Positions 52,856 through 63,110 are shown, counted from the first letter of the stretch. The stretch is DNA of 64,000 nucleotides from Bradyrhizobium sp. Ghvi (GCF_900115265.1 NZ_FOVU01000003.1:496001-560000); one strand, 5' to 3'. Notes: generated by a model not told the origin, from the sequence alone. Translations and numbers: made by a program.

Positions 52856-54172
52856 ATGGACATGGACCTCAAAGACCTCATGGAGTTCGTGCAGACCACC
52901 GCGCGCAGTGTCGGGGCGGAAATCGCCTCGCCCTGGTTCTATCTGCAATTCGGGCTCATTCTCGCAGCGGCCGGGATCGCCTATGCGGCCGAAGCCGCCA
53001 TTCGCAACCGCGTCGACATGAGCTCGCTGGCGATGCGCTGGCCGCTGCCGCTCCGGCATTTTGTCCGCGTGATGGTCGCGAGCGCCTCGACGGCGGTGTT
53101 CACCCTGCTCGTCATCATCTCCCGCGTGGTGATGTATCACGCGACCTGGCCGAGCCGCAGCTATCTCCTGATGGTCGCCGCCAAGCTGGGATTGGCCTGG
53201 CTTGCGGTCCGGCTCGTGACCTCGGTGCTGCGCAACGCCTTCTTCGTCAGGCTGGTGTCGGTCGCGGCCTGGTTCGTCGCCGCGCTGTCCATCCTCGGCC
53301 AGCTCGATACTACGGTCGATCTGCTCGATTCCTACGCCATCGTGCTCGGCGGTCTCAGGCTGACACCGCTCCTGGTGCTCAAGGCCGGCGCCCTGCTGAT
53401 CTTCGCGCTCTGGCTTACCAACATCGCCAGCAATTTCGCCGAGAGCAAGATCAACTCGACGGCCGATCTGACGCCGTCGGTGCAGGTGCTGCTGATCAAG
53501 ATCATTCGCATCGGACTGCTTGCGGTCGCGATCGTGATCGCGCTCGGCACCGTCGGCATCGACCTCTCGGCGCTTGCAGTATTCTCCGGCGCGGTCGGCG
53601 TCGGTATCGGTATCGGCCTGCAGAAGATCGTCGCCAACTTCATCTCCGGGATCATCCTGCTCGCCGACAAATCGGTGAAGCCGGGCGACCTCGTCACCAT
53701 CGGCGACAATACCGGGCGCATCAGTGCGATGAAGACGCGCTATATTTCCGTGGCTGCCGGCGATGGCCGCGAATTCCTGGTGCCCAACGAGGATCTGGTG
53801 ACGCAGAAGGTCGTCAACTGGACCTACACCGACAAGAACACGCTGGTGAAGATCACCTTCGGTACCAATTACGACGCCGACCCCAAGCTGGTCTGCAAGC
53901 TCGCGATCGAGACCGCTTCGGCCCATCCGCGCGCACAGAAGGGCAAGCCGCCGAACTGCCTGCTGACCGAGTTTGCCGAAGCCGGCATGAAGTTCTCGCT
54001 GACGCTCTGGCTCGCGGATCCCGACGGCATGGATGCCGTCAAGAGCGAGGTGATGCTCGCACTGTGGGAGGCCTTCAAGCGCGAGGGCATCCGGGTTCCC
54101 TACCCCGTCCGCGAAATCCGCGTCCGCGGCGGGGCGCTGCCGGTGGAAACCACCGTAGAAGTCCCGAATTAG
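52856..54172 (+). CDS. mechanosensitive ion channel, MscS family
   Basis: A 438-residue membrane protein with about five N-terminal helices before the pore helix. The pore and beta region is clear: LAVFSGAVGVGIGIGLQKIVANFISGIILLADKSVKPGDLVTI, then the GRISAMKTRYISV beta domain and VPNEDLVTQKVVNW. It opens under membrane tension to release solutes in osmotic downshift. The start at 52856 matches the first hydrophobic segment; upstream codons are unlikely. Confidence 0.93.
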   Translation: MDMDLKDLMEFVQTTARSVGAEIASPWFYLQFGLILAAAGIAYAAEAAIRNRVDMSSLAMRWPLPLRHFVRVMVASASTAVFTLLVIISRVVMYHATWPSRSYLLMVAAKLGLAWLAVRLVTSVLRNAFFVRLVSVAAWFVAALSILGQLDTTVDLLDSYAIVLGGLRLTPLLVLKAGALLIFALWLTNIASNFAESKINSTADLTPSVQVLLIKIIRIGLLAVAIVIALGTVGIDLSALAVFSGAVGVGIGIGLQKIVANFISGIILLADKSVKPGDLVTIGDNTGRISAMKTRYISVAAGDGREFLVPNEDLVTQKVVNWTYTDKNTLVKITFGTNYDADPKLVCKLAIETASAHPRAQKGKPPNCLLTEFAEAGMKFSLTLWLADPDGMDAVKSEVMLALWEAFKREGIRVPYPVREIRVRGGALPVETTVEVPN

Positions 54173-54289
54173 GCCCGCTTTCGGGCGCAAATGAGGCTCG
54201 GCTTGCATGGAGGCGGGCAATCATTAAATTAGGGCCTGAAATCAAGCCTTTCCGCCAACGTCGATACCAGCCCGGAAGACCGCCCAAGC

Positions 54290-55108
54290 ATGAGCTACGT
54301 CGAAGCCACCGATACCTCCCTGCGCAAGACCGGACAGATCAAGCTGCATGGGCCGGCCGCCTTTGCCGGCATGCGCAAGGCGGGTGCCCTGGTAGCGAAA
54401 TGCCTCGACGAGCTCACCGACATCGTCGGCCCCGGCGTGCCGACCGAGCGCATCGACGAATTCGTCCGCGACTTTGCCTTCAGCCACGGCGCCTATCCGG
54501 CGACGCTGATGTATCGCGGTTATCGCTACTCGACCTGCACCTCGCTCAACCACGTGGTCTGCCATGGCATGCCCGGCGACCGCCCGCTGAAGGAAGGCGA
54601 CATCGTCAACATCGACGTCACCTTCATCGTCGACGGCTGGTACGGCGATTCCAGCCGGATGTATGCGGTCGGCCCGATCGCCCGCAAGGCCGAGCGGCTG
54701 ATCGAAGTGACCTATGAAGCGATGATGCGCGGCATCGCCGCGGTGAAGCCCGGCGCCACCACCGGCGACATCGGCCACGCCATCCAGAGTTTTGTGGAGC
54801 CGCAGGGTATGAGCGTGGTCCGCGATTTCTGCGGCCATGGTTTGGGCCGGATGTTCCACGACGAGCCGAACATCATCCATATCGGCCGTCCCGGCGAAGG
54901 CGTGCAACTCAAGCCCGGCATGTTCTTCACCATCGAGCCGATGATCAATCTCGGCAAGCCGCATGTGAAGATCCTGTCCGACGGCTGGACCGCGGTGACC
55001 CGCGACCGCTCGCTGTCGGCGCAGTTCGAGCACTCCGTCGGCGTCACCGCAACGGGCGTCGAGATCTTCACGCTCTCGGAGCGGCACGGCGAGAAGCAGA
55101 TCGGGTGA
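54290..55108 (+). CDS. map: methionine aminopeptidase, type I
   Basis: A 272-residue enzyme that removes N-terminal methionine from new proteins. The five metal ligands are recognisable in NIDVTFIVDGWYGDSSRMY (two Asp), CGHGLG (His), FTIEPM (Glu) and FEHSVGV (Glu), plus the substrate His in NHVVCHGMPG. An essential housekeeping gene, probably transcribed alone. Confidence 0.96.
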   Translation: MSYVEATDTSLRKTGQIKLHGPAAFAGMRKAGALVAKCLDELTDIVGPGVPTERIDEFVRDFAFSHGAYPATLMYRGYRYSTCTSLNHVVCHGMPGDRPLKEGDIVNIDVTFIVDGWYGDSSRMYAVGPIARKAERLIEVTYEAMMRGIAAVKPGATTGDIGHAIQSFVEPQGMSVVRDFCGHGLGRMFHDEPNIIHIGRPGEGVQLKPGMFFTIEPMINLGKPHVKILSDGWTAVTRDRSLSAQFEHSVGVTATGVEIFTLSERHGEKQIG

Positions 55109-55122
55109 TCTTGTCGCCTGGG

Positions 55123-55719
55123 CTATCGCCGCCGGCGAAATGACGTCGGCGCCCGCTTGTAGGTCGCAGCAAACGCGTCGTTGAAGCGGCGGATGCTGCC
55201 GAAACCGGCGGCGAAGGCAATCTCCGCCAAGGTCATGTCAGTCTGGTCGATCAGGCGCTTGGCTTCCTGCACGCGCCGGGTCGCCGCGATCTCGCTCGGG
55301 CTCGCGCCGGCGTGGCGCATGAACAGACGCAGCAGATGGCGCGGTCCGACGCCAAGCGCTTCCGCAAGCTCCGCCATCGAGGCTCGGTCCAAAAAACCAT
55401 CATTGATCAGCCGCATCCCGCGCGCCACGGTCGTGGCTGTTCCCATCCAGGCGGGCGAGCCCGGCGCGGCTTCCGGCCGGCAACGCAGGCATGGGCGAAA
55501 GCCGGCACGTTCGGCGGCGGCCGCAGTCGGATAGAAGGTGACGTTCTCCGAGCGCGCGGGGCGCACCGGGCAAACCGGCCGGCAGTAAATCCGCGTCGAG
55601 CGGACACCGGAAAAGAACAGGCCATCGAATGCGCGCGCACGCGCCAGCCGCGCCCGATCGCACGTCTCCCGGTCGAGATGCGGTGGCAGCGCTTGCGGCT
55701 GCGGAAGGCCCTTCATCAT
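55123..55719 (-). CDS. Ada-type zinc domain plus AraC helix-turn-helix, no enzyme domain
   Basis: A 198-residue protein. The N-terminal Ada zinc domain keeps all four cysteines (Cys46, Cys50, Cys77, Cys80: RIYCRPVC, PCLRC); in Ada one of them accepts a methyl group from DNA phosphotriesters. The second half is an AraC-type double helix-turn-helix ending AGFGSIRRFNDAFAATYKRAPTSFRR. Neither the Ada methyltransferase domain nor the AlkA glycosylase domain often fused behind this pair is present. It is probably a methylation-damage sensor regulator. The stop is only 15 bases from the convergent map gene. Confidence 0.85.
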   Translation of the reverse strand: MMKGLPQPQALPPHLDRETCDRARLARARAFDGLFFSGVRSTRIYCRPVCPVRPARSENVTFYPTAAAAERAGFRPCLRCRPEAAPGSPAWMGTATTVARGMRLINDGFLDRASMAELAEALGVGPRHLLRLFMRHAGASPSEIAATRRVQEAKRLIDQTDMTLAEIAFAAGFGSIRRFNDAFAATYKRAPTSFRRRR

Positions 55720-55851
55720 CGCGAAAGCATAGTTTGGTCGCGGCGCCCCGAGTAGCCGAAATCGGACTCGATCGGCCGATGAGGTCCGAATTCAGCCAGC
55801 CCGCGCCGCCGCGTCCGGAGCATGGTGTCGACCGATCCCGGAGCAAATCGC

Positions 55852-56781
55852 ATGAGCATGCAGGCACCGCAGGCAATTTCGGAGCGGACCGCCCTATCGC
55901 TGGAGGTCGGGCTGTTGGTGTTGCTCTCGCTGATCTGGGGCAGCTCCTTCACACTGATCAAGGTGGCGCTCGCGACGGCACCGCCCTTCACCATGGTTGC
56001 CGCGCGGGTCACGCTCGCGGCGATACTCCTGATCTGCGCCGCGATCACACAGGAACATCCCCTTCCCCGCCAGCGCTCGGTCTGGGCCGCCCTGCTCGTG
56101 CAAGGACTGCTGCAGAGCGCATTGCCCTTCACGCTGATCAGCTGGGGCGAAACGCAAATCCCAAGCGGACTTGCCGGTGTGCTCAACGCGACTCCGCCGC
56201 TGTTCGTGCTCATGATCGCACTGATGACCGGGCGCGAGCGCCGAACGATGAACGCCCGGAAAATCATCGGCGTCGCGCTCGGTCTCGCCGGCGTGATCCT
56301 GACGATCGGCATCGATGCAAGTGGCGGCACACGGAGCGCGCCGCTGGCGCAGGTGGCCGTGCTCGGCGCCAGCCTTTGCTACGCGCTTGCGCCGATCTGG
56401 GGCCAGCGGTTCTCCAGCCTTCCTGCCATCGTCACGGCAGCCGGCGCCATGAGTTGCGCCGCAATCCTGATGCTGCCCATGGCCGCGACCGTCGAACGAC
56501 CCTGGACACTGGCGCCGACGGCGCAGGCGATCGCGGCGGTGATCGCTCTCGCAGTGATCTGCACGGCACTCGCCATGGTGATCTACTTCCGCCTGATCCG
56601 CACGCTGGGTCCGCTCGGCACGACGAGCGGCAGCTATCTGCGCGCGGGATTTGCGGTCGCGCTCGGTATCGCATGGCTTGACGAAGGCTTCAGATGGTCG
56701 GTTCTCACCGGAATGAGCCTGATCGTCATCGGAGTCATTGCCGTCACTCTGCCGGCGAGGCACGAGAAACAGATCGGGTGA
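55852..56781 (+). CDS. EamA/DMT family transporter
   Basis: A 309-residue membrane protein with ten hydrophobic segments made of two EamA repeats. The first starts LLVLLSLIWGSSFTLIKVAL and the second around LAQVAVLGASLCYALAPIWG; the end GMSLIVIGVIAVTLP is typical. Exports metabolites or drugs; substrate unknown. A GGAG site eight bases before 55852 supports that start over 55822. It overlaps the convergent LysR gene by 38 bases at the 3' ends. Confidence 0.9.
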   Translation: MSMQAPQAISERTALSLEVGLLVLLSLIWGSSFTLIKVALATAPPFTMVAARVTLAAILLICAAITQEHPLPRQRSVWAALLVQGLLQSALPFTLISWGETQIPSGLAGVLNATPPLFVLMIALMTGRERRTMNARKIIGVALGLAGVILTIGIDASGGTRSAPLAQVAVLGASLCYALAPIWGQRFSSLPAIVTAAGAMSCAAILMLPMAATVERPWTLAPTAQAIAAVIALAVICTALAMVIYFRLIRTLGPLGTTSGSYLRAGFAVALGIAWLDEGFRWSVLTGMSLIVIGVIAVTLPARHEKQIG

Positions 56782-57679
56782 TCCCGGGCACCGGCAAGGC
56801 TGCGGCGCTTCCTGCTATCAAATGGGAATAGAGCGCCTGGGCCGGCCGCGAGAGAGCCGCGCGATCCCGGACGCAGGCGAACATGCGCCGCAGCGCCCAT
56901 GCATCCCTCAACTCCGCGAGGTGCAGGCCCAGCGCCTGCTGGACCGGCGCGGCCACCGAGAGCGGAACGATGCCGATTCCGACGCCCGCTGCAACCAGCC
57001 GACAGACCTGCGAATCGTCGCGCATGCGGACCCGGATCCGGATGATCTTTCCCAGGCGTTGCGCCTTGGCGGCAAATAGGCCGTGACTGGGGCCTGCCAC
57101 GAAGTCGTGATCCAGCACGGCGGCGAAATCGAGGCGTCTGCTTCTGGCGAGCCTGTGACCGTCGGCGCAGATCACGACGTAACGATCGGTCGCAACCGCT
57201 TGCGCGGCGAGATCCGCAAGATCCGTCTCCGCAGCGACGATGCCGATATCGGCCGTGCCATCCGCCACGAGCGCGATGATCGCCTCGCTCGGCCGCTCGG
57301 CAATGCGGATGTCGATGCTGGGATAGGAGAGCAGGAAGGGCGCGAGTGCCGAAGGAAGATAGCTCGAATATGAGTTCGTGTTGGCGAACAGGCGGACGTG
57401 TCCCCGGGTGCCGTCCTGGAACAGCCCGATCTCCTCGCGCAGACGGTCGGCCTGGGCCAGCAGCTGCCGCGCATGCGCGAGCATGGACCGCCCGGCCGGC
57501 GACAACGCGACGCCGTGACGCTTGCGGTCGAACAGCTGGACGCCGAGGCGCGCCTCCATGGTGCGAATCCGCGCGCTCGCGGCCGTGAGCGCCATGTTCG
57601 CCCGCGCCGCTCCGTGCGTGATGCTGCCCGCTTCGGCCACATGACGGAACAGGTCGAGGTCGGTCTCGTCGAACTTCAT
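56744..57679 (-). CDS. LysR family transcriptional regulator
   Basis: A 311-residue regulator with an N-terminal winged helix-turn-helix (DLDLFRHVAEAGSITHGAARANM, ARIRTMEARLGVQLFDRKRHGVALSPAG) and a periplasmic-binding-like effector domain (residues about 90-295). It is divergent from the SLC13 permease gene with 109 bases between, the classic arrangement for a LysR regulator and its target, so a carboxylate inducer is likely. Confidence 0.93.
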   Translation of the reverse strand: MKFDETDLDLFRHVAEAGSITHGAARANMALTAASARIRTMEARLGVQLFDRKRHGVALSPAGRSMLAHARQLLAQADRLREEIGLFQDGTRGHVRLFANTNSYSSYLPSALAPFLLSYPSIDIRIAERPSEAIIALVADGTADIGIVAAETDLADLAAQAVATDRYVVICADGHRLARSRRLDFAAVLDHDFVAGPSHGLFAAKAQRLGKIIRIRVRMRDDSQVCRLVAAGVGIGIVPLSVAAPVQQALGLHLAELRDAWALRRMFACVRDRAALSRPAQALYSHLIAGSAAALPVPGITRSVSRASPAE

Positions 57680-57788
57680 CGTCCCAGCCTTCATTTTTTC
57701 TGGAGCCTGCGTTCGCATCTTAAGCATTTACGAGCCCAGACGAAACGCTAGCTTCCATTTCTCACGGGAGCAGGCGGCACAGCATTCG

Positions 57789-59189
57789 ATGCAACAACGG
57801 GACTCATCTGTCGTCGCACAGCTCTGGATCAGGCTCACGACGGTCGTTTGCGGTTCGGCCTTGCTCGGAGTTGTTCTGACGCAATCCGGCTTTTCGACAC
57901 GCCAGGCGCTCGCGGGCGCGATCGCCGCCTTCGCGATGGGCGGCTGGGCCAGTGCCGCCCTCGCTGAATCGACCACCGCATTGACGTTCTTCGCGCTTGC
58001 GACGCTCGGTCGGATCGCCGAGCCGAAGAGCATCTTCGTCGGGTTCGCCTCGTCGTCATTCTGGCTGGTGCTCGGCGGGATGATCGTCGCACAGGCCATG
58101 ACGAAGACCGGCCTGGGGCGGCGGCTGGCCGCACTGATCTGTGCTCCGCTCGCGACCAGCTATCCGCGGCTGATCGGAGGCGTGGTGCTCATCAGCTATC
58201 TTTTGGCCTTCCTGATGCCCTCCAATATCGGCCGTATCGTGCTTCTGATGCCGATCATGCTCTCGATCGCCGATCAGGCAGGTCTTACGGACGGGAGCAA
58301 GGGGCGCATCGGCGTGGTGCTCGCGACCGGTTTTGGGACCTTCGCTCTGTCGACCACGATCCTTCCATCCAACGTACCGAACCTGATCATGGCCGGCGCC
58401 GCGGAGACGATCTACGGCGTTCATCTCTCTTATCTCGGGTATCTCACGCTGCACGCTCCGGTCCTCGGACTGGCCAAAGCTGCGCTGCTGGTCGTGCTGA
58501 TCTGCAGCCTGTTTCCAGACAGGGTCGCAGCGAACACGAAAGCGTCCCTGGCAGCGCCCTCGTCCGCATTGTCGGGCGAGGAAACCAGGCTCGCCGTGCT
58601 CCTGGCGGCGACGCTCCTGCTCTGGCTGACGGAGCCATGGCACGGCATTGCGCCGGCCTGGATCGGGCTTGCGGCGGGGGCGATCTGCGTCATGCCGGGA
58701 CTGGGCATGCTGCATCCGGACGCCTTCAATGCCATCAATCACCGCACGACGCTCTACGTCGCAGCTCTGCTCGGGGTGGTGGCCGTGATCTCGGACGCCG
58801 GCCTCGGCGGCGCCTTCGGGCGCGTCGTGCTCGAGGCCCTGCCTCTGCGGAGCGGCGCGGATGCATGGAATTTCGTCATGCTGACGCTGCTGTCGTTCGG
58901 CATCTCCCTCATCGCCAGCGCCAATGCCGTCGGCGCGATCTACACGCCGCTCGCCGCAGATCTCGTCCGTGCCACCGGGCTGCCGCTGACGAGCATCCTG
59001 ATGATCCAGGTCATCGGCTTTTCGACTGTTACCTTCGCCTATCAGGCGCCGCCGATCATGGTCGCGCTGGGCCTCGGCAACGTCTCAATCTCGCACGCCA
59101 CGCGCCTCGGTCTTGCCATGACCGCCGCCGTACTGCTGGTTCTCGTCCCTCTCGATTACGGATGGTGGCGCCTGATCGGCGCGCTATGA
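57789..59189 (+). CDS. SLC13/DASS family anion permease
   Basis: A 466-residue inner-membrane protein with about eleven membrane segments. It has the two substrate-clamp regions of the family ([15 protein letters not shown] in the first half, [16 protein letters not shown] in the second) and the [18 protein letters not shown] end. Relatives carry di- and tricarboxylates or sulfate by sodium or proton coupling. Substrate unknown; the divergent LysR gene probably controls it. Confidence 0.87.
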   Translation: MQQRDSSVVAQLWIRLTTVVCGSALLGVVLTQSGFSTRQALAGAIAAFAMGGWASAALAESTTALTFFALATLGRIAEPKSIFVGFASSSFWLVLGGMIVAQAMTKTGLGRRLAALICAPLATSYPRLIGGVVLISYLLAFLMPSNIGRIVLLMPIMLSIADQAGLTDGSKGRIGVVLATGFGTFALSTTILPSNVPNLIMAGAAETIYGVHLSYLGYLTLHAPVLGLAKAALLVVLICSLFPDRVAANTKASLAAPSSALSGEETRLAVLLAATLLLWLTEPWHGIAPAWIGLAAGAICVMPGLGMLHPDAFNAINHRTTLYVAALLGVVAVISDAGLGGAFGRVVLEALPLRSGADAWNFVMLTLLSFGISLIASANAVGAIYTPLAADLVRATGLPLTSILMIQVIGFSTVTFAYQAPPIMVALGLGNVSISHATRLGLAMTAAVLLVLVPLDYGWWRLIGAL

Positions 59190-59281
59190 GACCCGCGCCC
59201 GCCGCCGAGCGATCACCGACGAGGGATTCGGTCTCAATTGGCAGTTGCAAAGAGCGCGCTCGGCCGCGATGCTGGTGGCCC

Positions 59282-59995
59282 ATGACCGCCAAGTCCGACC
59301 AGCCCAAGAGCAAGCCCGAGGACACGCCGCACTATCTCGGCCATCGCGAACGGCTGCGCGAGCGCTTCTACAGCGCCGGCGCGGATGCGCTGAGCGACTA
59401 CGAGCTCTTGGAGATGGCGCTGTTTCCGGCGCTACCGCGGCGCGACACCAAGCCGCTGGCAAAGACGCTGATCAAGATTTTCGGCTCGTTCGCCGAGGTC
59501 GTCCATGCGCCGGTGGCGCGCCTGCGTGAAATCGACGGCGTCGGCGAGGCGGCCATCAACCAGCTCAAGCTGATCGCCGCCGCCGCGCACCGGGTCGCCA
59601 AGGGCGAGGTCAACAGCCGCAACGCGCTCTCGTCCTGGAACGAGGTGATCGCCTATTGCCGCACCAGCATGGCCTTCGCCGACAAGGAGCAGTTCCGCCT
59701 GCTCTTCCTCGACAAGCGCAACCAGCTCATCGCCGACGAAGTGCAGCAGACCGGCACCGTCGACCACACGCCGGTCTATCCGCGCGAGGTGATCAAGCGC
59801 GCTTTGGAGCTGTCGGCGACCGCCCTCATCCTCGTGCACAATCATCCCTCAGGCGATCCTTCGCCGTCGCAGGCCGATATCCAGATGACCAAGGCCATCA
59901 TCGACATCGCCAAGCCGCTGGGGATTGCCGTGCATGACCACATCATTGTAGGCAGGAGCGGACATGCGAGCCTGCGCGGCATGCGATTGATCTGA
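59282..59995 (+). CDS. radC: RadC/JAB-domain DNA repair-associated protein
   Basis: A 237-residue protein with an N-terminal helix-hairpin-helix part ([20 protein letters not shown]) and a C-terminal JAMM/MPN domain with the metal motif [14 protein letters not shown]. The metal-binding motif is complete, but the biochemical role of RadC is still unsettled. The ATG at 59282 fits the family; the frame is open further upstream without a family match. Confidence 0.93.
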   Translation: MTAKSDQPKSKPEDTPHYLGHRERLRERFYSAGADALSDYELLEMALFPALPRRDTKPLAKTLIKIFGSFAEVVHAPVARLREIDGVGEAAINQLKLIAAAAHRVAKGEVNSRNALSSWNEVIAYCRTSMAFADKEQFRLLFLDKRNQLIADEVQQTGTVDHTPVYPREVIKRALELSATALILVHNHPSGDPSPSQADIQMTKAIIDIAKPLGIAVHDHIIVGRSGHASLRGMRLI

Positions 59996-60022
59996 ACATC
60001 TTCCAAGCAAGCATGAGACGAC

Positions 60023-60814
60023 ATGAGCGATTGGCTGCACAATCTGCCGGTGCCCTTGATGGCGCTGGTGATCTTCGGTTTCACCTATCTTCTGGCAGCG
60101 GTGGTGTTCGTCGTCGTCGCGCTGGTGGCGACGAAGGAGCGCGCGGCATCGCTGAAGGCGATCTCGCCGGGCATGCTGCCGGTGCTCGGCATCATTTTCG
60201 GCCTGTTCGTCGCCTTCACCGCGGCCCAGGTCTGGGGTGACAGCGACCGCGCCGGCGCCGCGGTGAGCCGCGAGGCCAGCGCGCTTCGCAGCGCCATGCT
60301 GCTCGCCGCCGGCCTGCCGGCGGAGCAGGAAGCCAGGCTAAGCGGGCTGGTGCGGGACTATGTCGGGCAGGCGGTCGCGGTGGAATGGCCGATGATGGCG
60401 CATCAGGAGGCCTCGCTGAAAGCGACACCGCCTTCGCTCGCCGAGGCCTTGCAGCTCGTCGTCACCATGATGCCCCAGAGCCGGGCGCAGGAAACCACGC
60501 AGCGCGAGGTCCTTGCCGCGCTCGAGCAGGCGCTGGATGCGCGTCGACAGCGCATCATCGTCAGCCTTGCCTCGGTGAATTCAGTGAAATGGTGGTGCCT
60601 GTACCTTCAGGCCTTGTGCGAATTGCTGGCGATCGGCTTCGTTCACTGCGACAACCGCCTGGGATCGGCGATCGCGATGGGCCTGTTCGCAACCGGCGTC
60701 GCCACCTCGGCGCTGCTGATCGCCGCACACGATCGCCCGTTCACCGGCCAGATCTCGATCTCACCCGAGCCGCTGCGCCAGATCGTGCCGGGGAGCTCGA
60801 CGGCACGCAATTGA
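60023..60814 (+). CDS. DUF4239 membrane protein
   Basis: A 263-residue protein with two N-terminal membrane helices (LMALVIFGFTYLLAAVVFVVVALV and GMLPVLGIIFGLFVAFTAAQVW), a soluble helical middle part and two C-terminal helices ending in AAHDRPFTGQISISPEPL. The FGLFVAFTAAQVW...REASALR and HDRPFTG signatures are those of DUF4239 (bestrophin-like). Function unknown. It starts 28 bases after radC and may be cotranscribed. Confidence 0.85.
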   Translation: MSDWLHNLPVPLMALVIFGFTYLLAAVVFVVVALVATKERAASLKAISPGMLPVLGIIFGLFVAFTAAQVWGDSDRAGAAVSREASALRSAMLLAAGLPAEQEARLSGLVRDYVGQAVAVEWPMMAHQEASLKATPPSLAEALQLVVTMMPQSRAQETTQREVLAALEQALDARRQRIIVSLASVNSVKWWCLYLQALCELLAIGFVHCDNRLGSAIAMGLFATGVATSALLIAAHDRPFTGQISISPEPLRQIVPGSSTARN

Positions 60815-60885
60815 GCGCACCGAGCGCCGGGCCCAATAGTCGCCCCAGGGCTGGATGCCGAGCGGCGTGGTGATGGTGCCGTGGT

Positions 60886-61191
60886 TCAGTAGCAATAGCG
60901 CGGATTGACCCGAACGTAAGACCCGTCCGGGCGCTGCACATAGCAACCGCGCTGATAGGCATAATAGCCGGAGCGGCGGCGCTCGCCTTCGGAGGCAATC
61001 GCAGCCCCCGTGCCGGCACCGACGACTGCGCCGATAGCCGCGCCACGGCCACCGCCAAGCGCGCCGCCCACGATCGCTCCGCCCACACCGCCGAGAATGG
61101 CGCCGCCGACGGCGTCCTGCGCCATCGCATCATGAACCGGGACAGCCATGGCGACTGCGAAACACGCTGCAATTCCAAGACGTCGAAGCAT
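60886..61191 (-). CDS. small exported glycine-zipper protein
   Basis: A 101-residue protein with a signal peptide (LGIAACFAVAMAVPVHDAMA), a glycine-zipper region (AVGGAILGGVGGAIVGGALGGGRG, AIGAVVGAGTGAAIA) that may insert in the outer membrane, and a Tyr/Arg-rich tail with two cysteines (RGCYVQRPDGSYVRVNPRYCY). The start at 61191 was chosen for the signal peptide. Function unknown; the class includes 17-kDa surface antigens. Confidence 0.82.
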   Translation of the reverse strand: MLRRLGIAACFAVAMAVPVHDAMAQDAVGGAILGGVGGAIVGGALGGGRGAAIGAVVGAGTGAAIASEGERRRSGYYAYQRGCYVQRPDGSYVRVNPRYCY

Positions 61192-61333
61192 CCCGAAAGT
61201 CTCCCCATTTGATCGGGGGCAGTCATAGCGTTTGGCACGGTCCCGGGCCAGAAGTTTCGTTTGAATCCGGCGCCCCCTGGCGCCAAACGGCAGCCTGGTC
61301 ACGACACCCCGCGGGGTGAAGCACCCGTCGCGA

Positions 61334-61708
61334 TTACGGATCGACCCAGCGCTGTACGGCTTCGGCGGTGTCCGCGGGCGCCGTGTTGAAGCAGATCGCG
61401 GCTTCTGGCGCCAGGCGGTGAACGACATTGAGCACCTTCTCGAACAGCAGCAGCCGCTCCTTCGGCTCGCGCAGGCCTGCGCCGATGACGATGCAATCGA
61501 AACGCTCGTCGCGCAGCGCTGATGTCACGGCAGCCTCCGCGGCCTCATCGAGATCGACCAGGCAGCTCGTGACCTCATAGCCGAGGCCACGCAGGCGCAG
61601 AAGCTGCGCTTCGATGTAATTGCGCACGAGCTCCGGCGTGAGTTGCGGGAATGCGCTGTAGTCCGCATTGCCGGGTTCGATGCCGATCGCGAGCACGCGC
61701 TTGGCCAT
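61334..61708 (-). CDS. hypothetical cytoplasmic protein, alpha/beta fold
   Basis: A 124-residue protein with a Rossmann-like beginning (RVLAIGIEPGNADYSAFP), a strand-helix-strand middle (RFDCIVIGAGLREPKERLLLFEKVL) and an end like AICFNTAPADTAEAVQRW. It resembles small nucleotide- or receiver-fold proteins, but I recognise no catalytic residues and the family is unnamed to me. It is downstream of the ECF sigma gene, same strand, 99 bases between. Confidence 0.7.
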   Translation of the reverse strand: MAKRVLAIGIEPGNADYSAFPQLTPELVRNYIEAQLLRLRGLGYEVTSCLVDLDEAAEAAVTSALRDERFDCIVIGAGLREPKERLLLFEKVLNVVHRLAPEAAICFNTAPADTAEAVQRWVDP

Positions 61709-61807
61709 GACAGGATTCCTTCAGCAGACCGTCTCCGTTGCTAACAGACAGGCGGCCGGCCGGTTCCGGGACTGCGATGGGGCGATCAAGCCGACGACCT
61801 GGATATT

Positions 61808-63079
61808 CTAATCGCCGAGCGCTGCGGCACGACGCTGCATCAGCGCGCGTTCGCGCCCATTGGTCGCAAGATGCGCGGCGGCTTCGAAAGCCTGGCGCGC
61901 CTCCGCGAATCGCCCGAGCTTCTGCAGGAAGTCACCACGCACCGCCGGCATATGGTGATAGGCACGCAGCGCGGGCTCGTCGGCGACCGCGTCCAGCACG
62001 TCGAGCCCGGCTTGCGGTCCCCAGGCCATCCCGACCGCGACGGCGCGATTGAGCTCGATGATCGGGGACTGCACCAGCTGCGTCAATTCGGCATAGAGCT
62101 GCGCGATGCGCTGCCAGTTGGTCGCTCCTGCGGATTCCGCCCTGGCGTGACACGCCGCAATCGCAGCCTGAAGCGCGTAGAATCCGCCGGCCCCGCCGAG
62201 CTCGCCGGCACGCTCGAGCGAGCGCAGGCCGCTGCGGATCTGCAGCCAATCCCAGAGCGCGCGATCCTGGTCCATCAGCAGGATGGGATCGCCGTTCGCA
62301 TCCGTACGCGCACGAGCGCGCGCGGCATTCAGATCCATCAGGGCGACAAGGCCGTGAACCTCGGGCTCATCAGGCGCGAGGCCGGCGAGTACGCGGCCCA
62401 TGCGCAGCGCCTCGTCGCAAAGCTGCGGCCGTAGCCATTCGTCACCGCGGGCGGCGAGATAGCCCTCGTTGAAGATGAGATAGACCACCTCCAGCACGGA
62501 GGCGAGACGCTCCGACAGGGCCTCGCCGCTCGGCGTCTCATAGGCGAGGCCGGAGTTCGACAGCGTCCGCTTGGCGCGGACGATGCGCTGAGAGATGGTG
62601 GCCTCAGGCACGAGATAGGCACGCGCGATCTCCGACGTGGTGAGGCCGCAGATCATGCGGAGCGCCAGCGCCGTGCGCGCCTCGCGCGACAGGATCGGGT
62701 GGCAGGCAGTGAAGATCAGCCGCAGCAATTCATCGCCGATGTCATCATCGAGCGCGGCGTCGAAATCCGGCACGATCTCCTGCTCCCGCAACATGTCCCG
62801 CGCCAGCATGTCGTGCTTGTCCACGAGCATCCTGCCGCGGCGCAGATGATCGAGCGCCCGGCGCCTCGCGGTCGTCATCAACCAGGCGCCGGGGTTATCG
62901 GGCACGCCGGTGGCCGGCCAGGCTTCCAGCGCCGCAACCAGCGCGTCCTGAGTGAGCTCTTCCGCAAGCGGCACGTCGCGCAGCATCCGTGACAGCGTCG
63001 CGATCAGCCGCGGCTGCACGACGCGCCAGGCTGCGTGAATCGCGGCACGGATGGCGTGATCGATGTCGGCGGCCGTCAT
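61808..63079 (-). CDS. ECF42-type RNA polymerase sigma factor with C-terminal TPR-like domain
   Basis: A 423-residue sigma factor, about twice the usual ECF size. Region 2 (LAEELTQDALVAALEAWP, LMTTARRRALDHLRR) and region 4 (CGLTTSEIARAYLVPEATISQRIVRAKRTL) are followed by a 230-residue helical DUF6596/TPR-like extension. ECF42 factors lack an anti-sigma factor and instead sit next to DGPF (YciI) proteins, exactly as here. The DGPF gene is 31 bases upstream on the same strand. Confidence 0.92.
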   Translation of the reverse strand: MTAADIDHAIRAAIHAAWRVVQPRLIATLSRMLRDVPLAEELTQDALVAALEAWPATGVPDNPGAWLMTTARRRALDHLRRGRMLVDKHDMLARDMLREQEIVPDFDAALDDDIGDELLRLIFTACHPILSREARTALALRMICGLTTSEIARAYLVPEATISQRIVRAKRTLSNSGLAYETPSGEALSERLASVLEVVYLIFNEGYLAARGDEWLRPQLCDEALRMGRVLAGLAPDEPEVHGLVALMDLNAARARARTDANGDPILLMDQDRALWDWLQIRSGLRSLERAGELGGAGGFYALQAAIAACHARAESAGATNWQRIAQLYAELTQLVQSPIIELNRAVAVGMAWGPQAGLDVLDAVADEPALRAYHHMPAVRGDFLQKLGRFAEARQAFEAAAHLATNGRERALMQRRAAALGD

Positions 63080-63110
63080 CGCCGCCGACTGTTGCGCGCA
63101 GTGCTGTTCA

